Source of the DNA: Silene conica
Lineage: Eukaryota > Streptophyta > Magnoliopsida > Caryophyllales > Caryophyllaceae
Assembly (NCBI GenBank): GCA_029255685.2
Contig: CM055315.2
Span: 51,675,358-51,739,357 of the forward strand
Direction of reading: 5' to 3'
Length of the DNA: 64,000 bases
Notes under the pieces: generated by a model
What the model saw: only the letters and a program-made list of their open reading frames with translations
Database searches by the model: none
Told to the model about the DNA's origin: nothing
Made by a program: the position numbers and the translations under genes
In this document: in pieces, positions 25,227-37,400 of the stretch
Layout: every line of letters begins with the position of its first letter
How positions within the stretch are numbered: the first letter of the stretch is position 1

Positions 25227-28200
25227 TGTAAAACCCCTCGCGAAAGCGGAAATATAAAACATACAAAGTACTAAAAATGCAGCGGAATTAAAACTTTTTA
25301 ACATAACTAACATGCGAGGTGAATTAAAACTGAAACTGAAAGTAAAATATAAATATACAATCAGCCTGGGATGGCACATCCCTACAGGCACTCAAAACTG
25401 AAATGTAAACTAAGTCTAGCTAACGTAAACGTGTAAGTCAACCGATGAATAGGATCATCGCTCGCTAGCTCCATGCAACCCTCTGCCAACCACCTGTCAT
25501 GTACCTACATACATGTAAACATGTACGCCACAATCAGTGGGGAGTGACTAGAGTTCTCCTAGCCACCTTTTGTAACGACACGTAACACATAAATACAAAC
25601 AGAATACTCCAGCATATATAAACATGTGAAGTATAAAATCTCCTCATCTGAATCTCATACTATCATGTAATCACTAATGCACGACTCTCAACCAACTTCG
25701 GAAACCATTTGGAAAGAGAGTCGGTTTCCCTACCGGTTGTCCGGTCGGGGGGTCTTTCAGTCCAAACTATTTACGAAACTGACTAAAGAGTCATCCAATG
25801 CCTTGGATGAACAAAACCAAAGTCAAAGTATCATACTCATCAATATCAACAGCTATATCTGACACATTACCAACTCTAGGCAAGCAGATAAAACTCAGCA
25901 AGTATAAGGTTCAGCGGTGAACTTAAGACATAACCTAAATACCAATCATTCAGCAAGTATAGAGGTTCAGCGGTTAACTTAAGACATAAACTAAATACCA
26001 ATCATTTAGCAAGTATAAAGGTTCAGCGGTCAACTTAAGACATAACCTAAATACCAATCATTCAGCAAGTATAAAGGTTCAGCGGTCAACTTAAGACATA
26101 ACCTAAATACCAATCATTCAGCAAGTATAATGGTTCAGCGGTCAACTTAAGACATAACCTAAATACCAAATTCACAAGCAAGGACTCAGAGGCCAACTTA
26201 AGGCATAGACCTGCTAATCAACAAGACACTAGACTCAGAGGCCAACTTAAGGCATAGACTAGCACCCAATAAGTAAAGAACTCAGAGGCCAACTTAAGGC
26301 ATGTCCTTTTACTGCATCACAAGACACTAGACTCAGAGGCCAGCTTAAGGCATGTCCTAGCATCAGCATCTGCACTCCGGGTAAGGTGTTACGACCTGAC
26401 TGCCCCGTTGTACAGCTACTCTACTCGTTAGACTCAGAGGCCAACTTAAGGCATGTTCCAACGCGATCACAAATAAACATGTTTGGGCATCAGAGGCCAG
26501 CTTAAGACATATCCCAGACACGACAACCATACACATATAGGGCTCATAGGCCAGCTTAAGGCATATCCCCATATATGACAACAAGCTCACGTATTAAGCT
26601 CAGAGGCCAGCTTAAGGCATACCATAATACGTATCAATACAATATCATCCAAATATAGAAACTAATCTATAGTTCTACTTTCTTATACTTCTAATCAACA
26701 CTTAATTGATCCCGGGAACTAAGTTGAGGGAGAGCCGGTTTCCCTTTCGGTTGCCCGACCGGGGGGTCTCTATCCTCTCTCCATTCCCGAACCCAATAGA
26801 GTGCCGCCCGAACCTCGGGGACCTCAAACACACATACAAGTATAAAAGAAAGGCCAATTTCAATTAAGTTATATCTAAACAACTACTATATACTAAAATA
26901 TCTTAGTCCAATGAGTAATATTAACGGACACTTAAGAATCCTAACTTTAGACGAGTCACTAACTACTTTACTAAATCTTACCTAGTTCAAATACATTTTA
27001 CTAAGTATTCGATTACGTTCTAATTAACCGGTTTAACCGATAAAGGAAAATAACACGATTTAATTTAAATTAAACTTCAAATAATATTACCTATATTTTA
27101 TACGGGAAAATTGACTAACTAATTAAATTATTTCGACATGCTTCTAATAATAAAACCGTAACCCATTACTAATTCGTAATGATTTCTAACGTATAAAATT
27201 TAAATGTAAACAAGTTAGCAAGCACGTACGTAAACTAATTAATTCAAACAGGCTAGCAAGCACGTACGTAAAATAATAATAAATAAATCAAATGCATAGT
27301 AAACCTAAACCAAAACCAAAACCAAAGCCAACGTGCATTAATTATAACACAAATTGTACGCGGCACAGCGCTGCAATTGCTTTAGTAGTACGCAGCATAG
27401 CGCAGGCTGCGCACCCCGGACTGCACCTTCACTAAATTTCGACAACAACACAATACTCCGACAATTCTTTTCGTAAAGCTTTGAGACGGATTTATACACG
27501 GACTATACATCCTACGCAGCACGTAAACCCAACAAATCTCAAGTATATCTCAAACACAATTTTTGAACAATTAAAATACGAATTAAGAACAAACTTTGTA
27601 TTCGTCTTAAGAACTTAAAATCTGAAAAAGGAACAATGCTTGCATATGAACATGTAAAACTTCAACCAAATCATGTGAATGACATATAAATCATGTTTCC
27701 TAACATAAACCTAAACTTAAACATCATCAATGACCCAAAATCAGAAACTTTAATCAAGAACACAACACAAAGAATACTATTTTAACAAAAAGACCGAGTT
27801 TCTCATAATCGTCACCTTTAAAGCGGGTTAAGCTCCTAAATCTTCTTCAATAACGTAAGTATCAACCTCCGGGTCCTCTAATCGAACTCCTACAACAACA
27901 AAAACAAGAAATAAGAGCTTGAGACGAAATTTGGGTAAAACAACCCATTTTTCGAAGTTGATAAAATTGAAATTGAAAGAGATAGAAGGATTGAAAATCT
28001 CGAGAGGATTCCGAAAATATAAAATTTACCTCGATACGAGTTCGGGAAGGGGTCGAAATGTTGATTTTGAGCTTGAAGGAAAAGATGAAAATGGTGTGTT
28101 TGGGTTTACAGTGGAAATGAAATGAGAAGGAGGAGATGTCGATGGATGGGTCTCATGTAGGGTTTAAGTTGTCCTTTTTACTTTTACTTGAGTCGGGTTT

Positions 28201-28394
28201 ATTGTTTTTGTGAAACAGATTCAAGTCGGGTTAGATTTAGCCAAGTTATTTCGTCTTAAGGACTTAAGGTTCTTAAGACGGATCTTAACGGAAGTTTAAA
28301 AGTAACATTACGATTTATTATTAAAATATTATTTTATTCCGTAAAATAAATTAAAATCTTTAAAATATAATTTACGAAAATGCGGGATGTGACA
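25227..28394 (-). repeat. 5' LTR of the LARD
   Basis: 3168 bp, next to the primer binding site. It matches the 3' LTR throughout, including the minisatellite (25895-26640), with scattered single-base changes. The end reads GTGACA where the other copy reads GTTACA. Confidence 0.93.
25895..26640. repeat. Minisatellite in the LARD 5' LTR
   Basis: Same two-block organisation and near-identical unit order as at 19460-20200, so the repeat was present before this insertion and has not noticeably changed in copy number since. Confidence 0.9.
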
Positions 28395-28470
28395 GCCTAG
28401 ACGGTAACTGTAGGTGTACTGGTATATGTGGTGTTAATTATTAAATTATTAGACACTTTTTATATTTAAT

Positions 28471-28834
28471 AGGGTTATTTCATAGGAATAATCCAACCTA
28501 TACCTCATCTTCTCATATTAATCCCTACTAACGATTAACTGAGAAAAATCCAATCTATGACCTCAATTATCTTTCATTGAACTTTGTCTATTTTTGAACT
28601 CTTATTTTCGATAAGCAAGCATGTCACCTTGACTTACTTTTTGTTTTTCCTTCTTCCTGGACAAAAAGTAAGTGAATGTGACGTGCTAACCTACCGATAA
28701 TAAGAGTTTAAAAATAGTCAAAGTTCAATGACAGATAAATGAGGTCATAGGTTGGATTTTTCTTGGTTAAACGTTAGTATGGATTAATATGAGAAGATGA
28801 GACATAGGTTGGATTATTCCCATGAAATAACCCT
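28471..28834. mobile_element. Foldback MITE, 364 bp
   Basis: Ends AGGGTTATTTCAT...ATGAAATAACCCT are inverted repeats, and complementarity continues inward almost to the centre (for example ACTTACTTTTTG at 28632-28643 against CAAAAAGTAAGT at 28662-28673), so the whole element can fold into one long hairpin. The flanking duplication is ATTTAAT (7 bp; 8 bp if TATTTAAT is counted), and the other five units have the uninterrupted site. No coding sequence. The superfamily is uncertain; hAT-like is possible. Confidence 0.88.
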
Positions 28835-29599
28835 ATTTAATAACTAAAATATGCAACTGGTCACATGCGCATGTGTATTCATATATGTTACCTTTGTTGA
28901 CTGAATCGGGTAATAAAGTTGCTCAACAATTTTACATGGAATCAAAATAACTTTCTTTATTGGACTCAAGATTGTAGTTTAGTATCATTAATATCCTTTA
29001 ATAACCAATTGAAAATATATGTGAACATCAAGAAATTAACATATCATGATGTAAAACTACGTTAAATTAAACACGCCATCATATTATTATTTAATCATAT
29101 ATGCTTATACTAGCTAATAAACCATGCAAAATTGCATAAACATGTATAAAATAAATAAGTAAACAATTTTTAAAATTAAATAGTTACAATTATTATAGTA
29201 TATATCTATGACATGTTACACATATACTCAACTGGTACAAGATTTAAAGGATGGGGGTATCATGGTAATTTGATAGAAAACAGTCCAAGAAGAAGCTTCA
29301 AATTGAATGCATTTCACTGGAAGAAAGTAAGCTTCTACATAACTTTCCGAAATGTCAATACGACAAGCCTAACTTCCAAATTTTATATCACAAGATATAA
29401 TCATGATAATCCTTTGATTCTTGTATTATTGGAAAGATTAAGGTCTTGAATTCATAATGGAATTTAAATCAACACCATATTAGGTCTATAAGTTGCGTTA
29501 TGGCCAATGCAAATATATGTGCATTACTAGACAACGCATGAACTATATTCACTAAAAGAAGATGAATTCAAGATTTACTTAAAATTTAAGGTTCATTCG

Positions 29600-31625
29600 T
29601 TTTGGGAATAAAGTTACGTCCGATAGATTTTAAATTAGCAATTATGGGACTTGATATTCGCACCGAGCTAAGAGATATGTGTCCTTCAAGATGCGTCTGA
29701 TTTCCAGAGTACTTCCACAACCCGGTTTTGGTCCCTCTCAAAACTTGAGACCTAAGGCCTCTAAAACCTTCTAAGTTGTGTCACTAATGAGCCCATTTGA
29801 CTCTAGGGATAGTTTAGAGCATTTTTAGGAGCCTTTCAAATTGAAAATACACTCATCTGAATCATGCTAAAATAAAGCCCAAGTGGTTCGCCAATTCTCG
29901 GATTTTGGAGCATACGCACAATGTCGCTTTCAACCTTTCCTCTTTTGATCAAGAAAGCACTAATACTATTTTGGAAGCTTTCACAAGTCTCTTACGGTGC
30001 ATTTCAATTGCCAAGAAGTCAACATCATTGTAGATGATCAACGGAGCAAGCAAAAAAGGAAGGTTATACTTATTTGTGGAAGTGTAAGATGTATGTGTAA
30101 GGTCATTTATGTGTAAGATGTGTTTGTTAGTAACCAATTCGTAGCCCTTAGATGGTTAAGATTTTAACGCCTTTGTCTATATAAAACTAGGAAACTAACT
30201 TGTAACATTCGGATTTTAAGAATGAATAAATGAGTTTTTGGAGACCCTAAGTCCGTTGCTTAGTGCTTGGACATCGCGTCTTTTCTTAGTGGCTCCCTCA
30301 CAAACCCCTTACTCATGGACTCTTCAACTTGTCTTTGTAATTCTTGAGTATATTTTCAATCACTTCTTTGTTGGTAATTTAAGTGTAATTACCGGTTCAT
30401 TTTCCGTAATTTGGGTTTGGTTCAAAGACGGGCGAACTTATAAATAATAAAGTTAGTTCGGGAAGTACGGAGTGTACACTAGATTATTGTTTAAAAGTTC
30501 GCGGTATAGTTGCCTTACGAACGACTATGCGGGGGGTCTCGCTTATGTTTGGGTGACTGTTATGTCATTCTATGATGTGTTGGTAACGGTTATGTTACCT
30601 TGTTTGTTAATAGATAGCGGTCGTACGATTTGTGTATCATTGTAATGAACTAATACCACCCAAGTTATGGGATTTATCTATGTTCGGGATTGGTCGAAGT
30701 TCGTGCTCATGCGCTCCCATAGTTGGAGGTCGTGCTTATGCGCTCCGGTCCCCGTGTGTCGTTCGGTGTAGGTTATTACATCGAGAGGTCTGGCCAGGTC
30801 ATAGACATATAGTCATCAGTTACTCTATACATAGAGTCGCTGTCGTGGTTATGCGTCCCGATAGCTAATGTCGTGGTTATGCGATATAGTGGTCAGTGGT
30901 AACGGTTATGTTCCCTGACGACGTTCATTCTATTCTTGTGTGTTATTTGTTTGATTGGCCATGCCATGTCGTTGTTGGCCGCTGAGTTAATCATTTGGTT
31001 GTTGTTTGTGTGAGTGAACATGTCACCTAGTTGTTGGCCGCTGAGTCATTCACTTGGTTGATTACCCATTTTGATAATAGTTCATATGTTGAGTGTGATT
31101 ATGTTTCACATGATGATCTATGCCATTTTCACATGTTTTATCGTACCGTTCATCCCTTGATCATGATGGTCATAATCGAATATATATAATGTTTGATTAC
31201 GTATTTAAGAATATGCAAGTTCATATGTATATGTTATGTCGTATTACCGTTTACGTGTTTTCCGACAAAAAGTGGCTGGGAGAACCTCAAGTTACTCCCC
31301 ACTGATTGTGGCGTACATGTTTTATGTATGTAGGTTGGTCTGTTTGGGGAAGATGTGTGGCTAGCGAGCATTATTGATTATTCGACTGTTACCCATTTAC
31401 GATTTGCTTAGATTTAAAATATGTTGCTATCGAAGGATAACTTATCCCTTGTAAATTTTCAATTATCCTGTATAACTTTTACTTTCTCTTTAGTTTTAAT
31501 CTTCTGCGTGTTGTTTTGATATTCCGCGATCAAGTTTTATTTATATATGTCGAATGTTTTTATAAGTATCGTATTTCAGCTGCAAGTTACTTCTTTATTG
31601 TTATGTAATATTGCGGGGTGTCACA
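29600..31625 (+). repeat. LTR-like segment downstream of the peptide gene (unit 1)
   Basis: The 3' part is homologous, in reverse orientation, to the LARD LTR: ACTCCCCACTGATTGTGGCG and TACATGTTTxATGTATGTAGG near 31290-31335, then GCTAGCGAGC, and an end GGGGTGTCACA that mirrors the TGTAAAACCCC start. It also has a TATA-like CTATATAAAACTAGG near 30178. It is present in every unit, ending at 44001, 49020, 54041 and 60068, and running off the window in unit 6. The left border is not defined. No coding sequence is supported. Confidence 0.6.
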
Positions 31626-31984
31626 TAGAGTTTAAGGGCATACCATAGAATTTAAATAATTTAGGGGTACAACGTAGAAAATTGAAAAACTCGAGGGTAC
31701 ACCGTAAAATATCCCAAAATATAATTAATACCTAATGAATCATAAAATTATGAAATTGTTACCATCTTGAAACTTTCGTTAGCAAAATCACACTTCTATA
31801 ACAAAAAATCATAAAAAAAACACGGAATTACTTTTTCACATACGGAGTTTACTCTTTCACCTACAATTTTTCACAAAATTTCCATATCATACCCTTTTTC
31901 TTAATCATAATCGAATTAACTCTTACTCTTTAGAATCAGATCTAATTACTCTAAAATTTTGAACAATCACTAGTAGAAAAAGGT

Positions 31985-32345
31985 CCATTGGTGGCTGGAC
32001 ATTGGTGGCGGTTGTTAATTTTTTTGCTGCCAAAAGTCGAAAAATTTGGCGGATAAAGTAAATAAAATGAATTGACGGCGGTTAAAGAATAGTAACCGCC
32101 ACCAATAATACGTACAAAATTTCACACCCCCTAAATTAAAACAATTAGTCGCGGTTTTTAAATATGCGCCACCAATACAAATATAATTAGAGGCGGTTGT
32201 TAAATAACCGCTACCAAAAATAATGCTATTGAAGGCGGTCACACTAAAATACCGCCGTCAAAAGTAGAAGCAATACAAAGAACGGTACGCGCTCAAAAAA
32301 TTGACTAATTAGCGGCGTTACAATGTTTAAACCGCCGTCAATAAG
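31985..32345. repeat. CACTA left subterminal repeats
   Basis: Repeated GGCGGT and its complement ACCGCC in both orientations, often as TTGGTGGCGGTT or AACCGCCACCAA, spaced a few tens of bp apart. In En/Spm such repeats are the TNPA binding sites. Confidence 0.85.
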
Positions 32346-33801
32346 ATAATTAAAAACAAACATCATAATTACAAAACCCTTGAAAGGCGTTTAACATCTT
32401 CATCTTCTTCAATTCAACTATCAAAACCTTAACTTGCACCCTCACAATTCAACTCCGACAATCGTTTTCCTCACGTTGTCTACACGGAATATTATTCAAT
32501 CATCATTCCAATTTCAACTCTGGTAAAAGAACTCCGTCAAAACCGAATACGTATTCATATTCCTTGTTGTACCATTGGTTGTTGCCGTCTACATCGAGTA
32601 TTCTTCGACCCAATTCAATCATTAATTCCAATATCAAAGGTACTTTTGACACTATTTACTTTCAATTACAGTATTTTTAATTAAGTCTTTAGCAACATCA
32701 TGAAATTCATTATACATATGTTGAACCATTAACTCAAGGTTCACCAAATTAGGAATGCATAGCCAGAATTAGAGGCAATTGTGTTGGTTAGAGTTCTGCA
32801 TAAATGGTATACATGGAATACTTGTAATTGCTGCCCCGTTTTTGTACTGGTATGAGTCGTTTTTGGGGGTTATTTTGTGTCGGGTTGGGTAGTGTGTTGA
32901 TTGAGTAGTAATGAAATTGGGGGACTATGGCGAATCTAGTGAAAAGAATGGCGATGGATTTGCTGAGTGAAACACATATGATGCAGATGACAGTCTTCTT
33001 GATGTTGTGGTTGCCAACGATTCTAATTTAGAGCTCTCTTCTCGGAGATCCATAATTATCAAAAATTACCTTCCAAGAAGATTTCTTTTGCCATGTATGT
33101 ACAAGTTGACCGTTTTCCTGATATCAGAAACAAAATTTAGCATTTATCCACACTAAGCTGTAGACCCTTGGTCCCATATTACTAAAATGTGATATCGCGG
33201 TTCGACCTTGCGCAGTTGCACCCCAAAACATGGATAACTACCCTAAACATCTTATTAGCATATGGTTCATATCAGAATGTGTAGGTCAAAATAACGTAAC
33301 GAACCGGTTTAGCCAAGTACAATTTCAGATAAAAATGGATAAAAGAAAAAAGTAGATTGTGTGTAGACAAAAATGCAAAAGTTAGGAAATTGAAGGAATA
33401 GTGCATAAGTTTGACGAAAAGATAGAAAACAAATTGAAAGATGAGATGCTAATAAGTAACTAACTAAGTGGGGTAGCATGAGCAAAAGATAGTAGTCATT
33501 TAACCTTGATGAAAAAGTTATAAACAGGAACTCCAAATGCAAACAAATGATAAAGAAACTGAATGTACGACATGAACAAAATAAAATACTTGTTTCCAAA
33601 TTACTACTACGTACTACTACTACTTAGGACAGATGTTTCAGTCTTCGGATTGGGTCGATCTGATTGGTATTTCTGGTTATGTGTATGAATAAGATCAGGT
33701 GTGGGATCATTCTGTGGACTTGGAATGTAGTTGTCTGATCGTAAATGTGGGGCAGTGCTGGGAATGGTTGTTGTTTCAGATAGTGTCAGCCAACAATTGA
33801 A

Positions 33802-34134
33802 TTAATTGCAGTGGTTTAACCACAAAATGTGAGGCAGCGTACCAGTTTTGGCTGTGTTGCTGCAGGACAGATTGGCAGAGGCAGTCTGTGCATCTGTTGC
33901 TGATTGCAGCTGCAGTAGCTTCTCCTTAATCTTTAGACCATTTTGAAGGATAATCCAGCTAAGCACATCATGTTTAGGATACTTCCAGTTATTCCATACA
34001 AAAGTACTCCAACTTAGAATAGGTTTTTTGTATCTCAACCATTCATAGCCACTTCTAATGGTGTAACCCTTAGGGTCCACAGTCCACAGTCCCATATCCA
34101 TCAATTGTCGAAAGGTGGATGAGATACGTGGCAA
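33802..34134 (-). pseudogene. Captured LINE fragment (zf-RVT domain)
   Basis: The 110-residue frame contains YTIRSGYEWLR, then WSTFVWNNWKYPKHDVLSWI and LKIKEKLL, the pattern of the zinc-binding domain found after reverse transcriptase in plant non-LTR retrotransposons (zf-RVT). The rest of a LINE is absent. It lies antisense to the CACTA gene and just upstream of it. Confidence 0.7.
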
Positions 34135-34465
34135 TTGTTTACGTGAAGATCATGATGAGGGCATATGGATTAAAAATCCAAAGTAGTTTTAGCTTAGTAA
34201 TGCTAGCATTTCATCAACTTTATTTAGTTTAACTATAAGTCAATGTTTAATCCTACTTTTTTCTATTGTAAGATAACTATAATAAAGATGGTCATTAGTT
34301 TCTTTGACATTATTTTTGCTTTATGTTCGAGAATTGTTATTATTGTTCAACATTTGAATATTTTATCTGCTGGCGTGTGTTTGTTATTACCTTTATTGTT
34401 GCTATTATACAAGTTTGTTTTATGTCCAATTGCTGTTATCCTTTATTTATCTCATGTAATAGATA

Positions 34466-37400
34466 ATGGAAGGCGAAGATAATTCAGACAATAATGGAGA
34501 ACATGAGCACTTTCCAAAGCCGAAGAAGAGTAGAGGGATGACAACAGGATTAAAGGCACAAAAAGTCCCTGGTCCTAAGATTATTCAGTTTGATGATAAT
34601 GGTGATCCAACAGGAGACTGGGATGTTAAATTCTCGACGGATGTTGGAGTAATAGCAAGAAATGTCAAAATAACGTATGAGGAGTGGGATGACGTACCAG
34701 AAGGACATAAACAGACAATTTGGCTAGACATTAAGGTGATTTTCCCAATTTAAGTTGTAAGGTGAGTTTCCTGTTTTAAGTTCATCTTCCTGACATTGCA
34801 ATAACCCCTTGTTTTTGAAATTTCTGTTTTTGTTAGAAAAAATGGAACATTCAAGATGATGAAAGACGTAAGAAAGTTCTACAGTTGGTGGGGAATCGTT
34901 GGAAAGATTTTAAGTCGAGCTTGACAACCTACTATGTTTACAAAACGAAACCGCAAAGGAGAAAAGTGCAGTTAGATGATCCGTTATCAGTTTATCGTAT
35001 GATCACAAAAGAAGATTGGGAGACTTTTGTGAAGCAGCGTATGGATCCAACATTCAAGGTGAGTATGACTAAGTACATTCGATGTTGTTGCTGTCCGTCG
35101 TTGTTCCATTGCTGAAAGTTGCTGCTACGTTTTCTGCTTTATTCAGATTTATTTCAAGGCAATATGGCAAGTTTAGGTTACTCATATCAACTGTAATATT
35201 ACTAGTGGTGTACTACTAATTAATTGGTAAGTTTAGGTTATTTCACGTGGCACTATATTAGCCTAATTATATAGTCCATCTACATCACTTGTTTCTCAAA
35301 CTACTGTGCTGATTGTTTTTCGATCAATGTTGTTTCTAATTGCTATTAAGGTTTTTGCTTCAAATGCTGCTTGTTGTTGTTGAAAAATGTTGTTGCTACG
35401 GTAAGCGTAAGCACAGTAGCATCAGAATGATTCATCATTTTCAATTGAAATTAAAAATGATAATTGCAGGAAAGAAGTGAAAAAGCTCGACTCGCTTCTT
35501 TACTTAACCGTCATCCACATCATTTGGGACGAACACCGTATGCAAAGAAGATCAAACAATGGCATGAAGATGAAGTTAACCATGACATCACACTTAGCCT
35601 AAACGATCCTAATGATCCGCATTATAGTAAAGAAGCTATTACCACTCGTGTTACGGAACGCCTTAGTGATCGAGGTTATGTATGGGTCAAAGCCCATACT
35701 CCTTCAACAGGGAATCCACCCCCTCAAACTCAAGAAGTGATAGAAAACATCGTAAGTAATCTTGCGTTGCAATTAGTCTTCTATTGTGTACTTTATTTTG
35801 AAATTAAGTTGCTATTATTTGTATGAGAGCGTGTAGGATTCTGTTGTTAGTATTCTTTGATGTACCGATAATTTGAATTTAATTATTAACACAACTCTTT
35901 TTTCATAAATTAAATGTAGAAATATTGGAGCGAGAAAGCTAAAATAGGAGAGTTTGTCCCCTCTAGAAAGGAAGATGTGTTGGTCAAAGCAACTGATAAA
36001 CTTGACCACCCTGGCAGAACAAGAGGAGTTGGTAAGTTTGTTGGTCACCAAAAATATTTTGGAAAATCATCACGCCGGGGACCTCGTGAGAAATTGTATA
36101 CAGCGGATGATTTGAGGTTATTCAAGGAGGAGATTAGGAGAGAAGCAATGGCGGAAATGAAAATCATGTTGAATCAACAACTGTTGGAATTGGCTGCGTC
36201 AAATAGTTTGAAAATGCCTGACAATTATGAGATTAATGACAAGGGCCCGAATCCATCTCCTACTCGGGATCAAAGTAGTTGTTATTATGGTGGGCAAAGT
36301 GAAGACCCTTTTGTTAAGTTAACGGTATGGTAAAATCACTGAAGTTAGTATAATTTTTACATTTAAATATCTCATTTAACAACAATTGTTTTTATTTATT
36401 TGATCATATTTATAATCACAGGGTCGTGTTTGGTGTCAACTTGCCCAATACGTTGGTGAAAATACGGTCATAGTAGCCGAAGGAGATGTTTTCCCATGGG
36501 AGGAAGGTAAAATGGTGCATAACATACCACTGAGTCCGAAAAATGCGCATGTATCCATTGATATGGTAATTGATCCCACCGCATCCTTACCAGTTCCATT
36601 TGCCGGATATAAAAGTGTTGGTGAAGTGCAAGGTAGTTTTGCACAATGGCCCAAATCATTGGTTAAGTTCATAGACAAGGTAATATTCATGCTTTTGCTA
36701 TCTGGAATATCAAAATGAATTATAATTGGAATTATTTTGAAATGTTTTTAGAATATGACAAGTTTAAAGTATATCTACTTTGTAGGCCGAGAACGATCGA
36801 GAGCTCGTCAAGAAAAATGGCACGTGTACCAAGGAGTCTGGTAACAAAGCGCAAGATAATGATGGAAAGCTAAAGAGGAAAAGAAAGTCTAAACAAACCA
36901 TGGATGGTGGCAACAAATTTATGGTTCTACACCCCTCAAATTTAATTCACTTATTTTTCACTTGGGTACATTACGACATGTTCATAGATATGACTTTTGA
37001 TTTACAGGTCAAGTGTGTTGACAATCATGGGGAAAATGTACCTAATGAATTAGGTCCAAATTGTAAGGAGATGAAACATTTTTTACATTCCTTATCGATG
37101 CAGTCACACAATTCGATCACAATCACAATAAATGAGCTTGTTTATGGCTGCGAGACCACCATTGATGTGCATTTGAGTTGTGACGATATTAGGGAAATGT
37201 TCATCTACAAATGTCTTAACATTTCAATTCTTCAACTTTGGGGAAGGTACAAATAAGCTTGATATACAATTTTATTTTCACATGTTTTTATTATATTATT
37301 TTTTTTCCTTTTGTTACGATTTAATATTATGCTGAAAATATAGGTTTTTATATGATAATGAGACGTCACATGATACGAGTAACATTGCCTTCATGTGTCC

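Larger units (their letters stand above)
18794..28394 (-). mobile_element. LARD-type non-autonomous LTR retrotransposon, 9601 bp
   Basis: Two long LTRs (3158 and 3168 bp) flank a 3275-bp internal region with a primer binding site and polypurine tract but no recognisable gag or pol. The ends are TG...CA and the 5-bp target duplication GCCTA is at 18789-18793 and 28395-28399. Large LTRs with a non-coding interior match the large retrotransposon derivative (LARD) class, which depends on proteins from an autonomous relative. It sits in exon 2 of peptide gene copy 1. The LTRs differ by scattered substitutions and small indels, so it is not brand new. Confidence 0.93.
18154..28444 (+). pseudogene. 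Cysteine-rich peptide gene copy 1, disrupted
   Basis: Exon 1 is 18154-18211 and exon 2 starts at 18619. Exon 2 has a run of seven T where the other copies have eight (after TTGTCA), which shifts the frame and leads to a stop within 15 codons. It is then split by the LARD at 18793/18794, and the last 50 bp of the coding sequence resume at 28395 with the duplicated GCCTA, ending at TAA 28442-28444. The signal peptide also differs (Met and Pro replace Leu residues), the intron donor is GTTAAT instead of GTTAGT, and there are two substitutions in the cysteine region (His to Gln, Ala to Thr). It cannot make the peptide. Confidence 0.92.
17384..31645 (+). repeat. Tandem unit 1 (interrupted by LARD and MITE)
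   Basis: The match to the other units starts at TAGAATTTAAATAATTT. Removing the LARD with its duplication and the foldback MITE leaves about 4.28 kb, equal to the core length of the other units. Contents in order: non-coding 5' flank, peptide gene copy 1 (a pseudogene), 3' flank, LTR-like segment ending at 31625. The hAT site (GATTATTACC near 17670) is empty. The left junction with the partial LTR at 17383 marks the edge of the array in this window. Confidence 0.9.

Noticed and set aside
13370..26640. CRISPR array, from the regularly spaced repeats
   Set aside because: The repeats are degenerate minisatellites within plant LTRs, without unique spacers or cas genes.
29213..29449. Open frame of 78 codons, repeated in every unit, as a second gene
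   Set aside because: No recognisable domain or signal peptide; substitutions between units are mostly replacements; the frame is preserved mainly because the units are recent copies.
30238..30447. 69-codon frame METLSPLLSAW... and the further frames to 31305 in each unit
   Set aside because: They lie in the LTR-like segment, the first depends on a non-ATG start, and none resembles a known protein.
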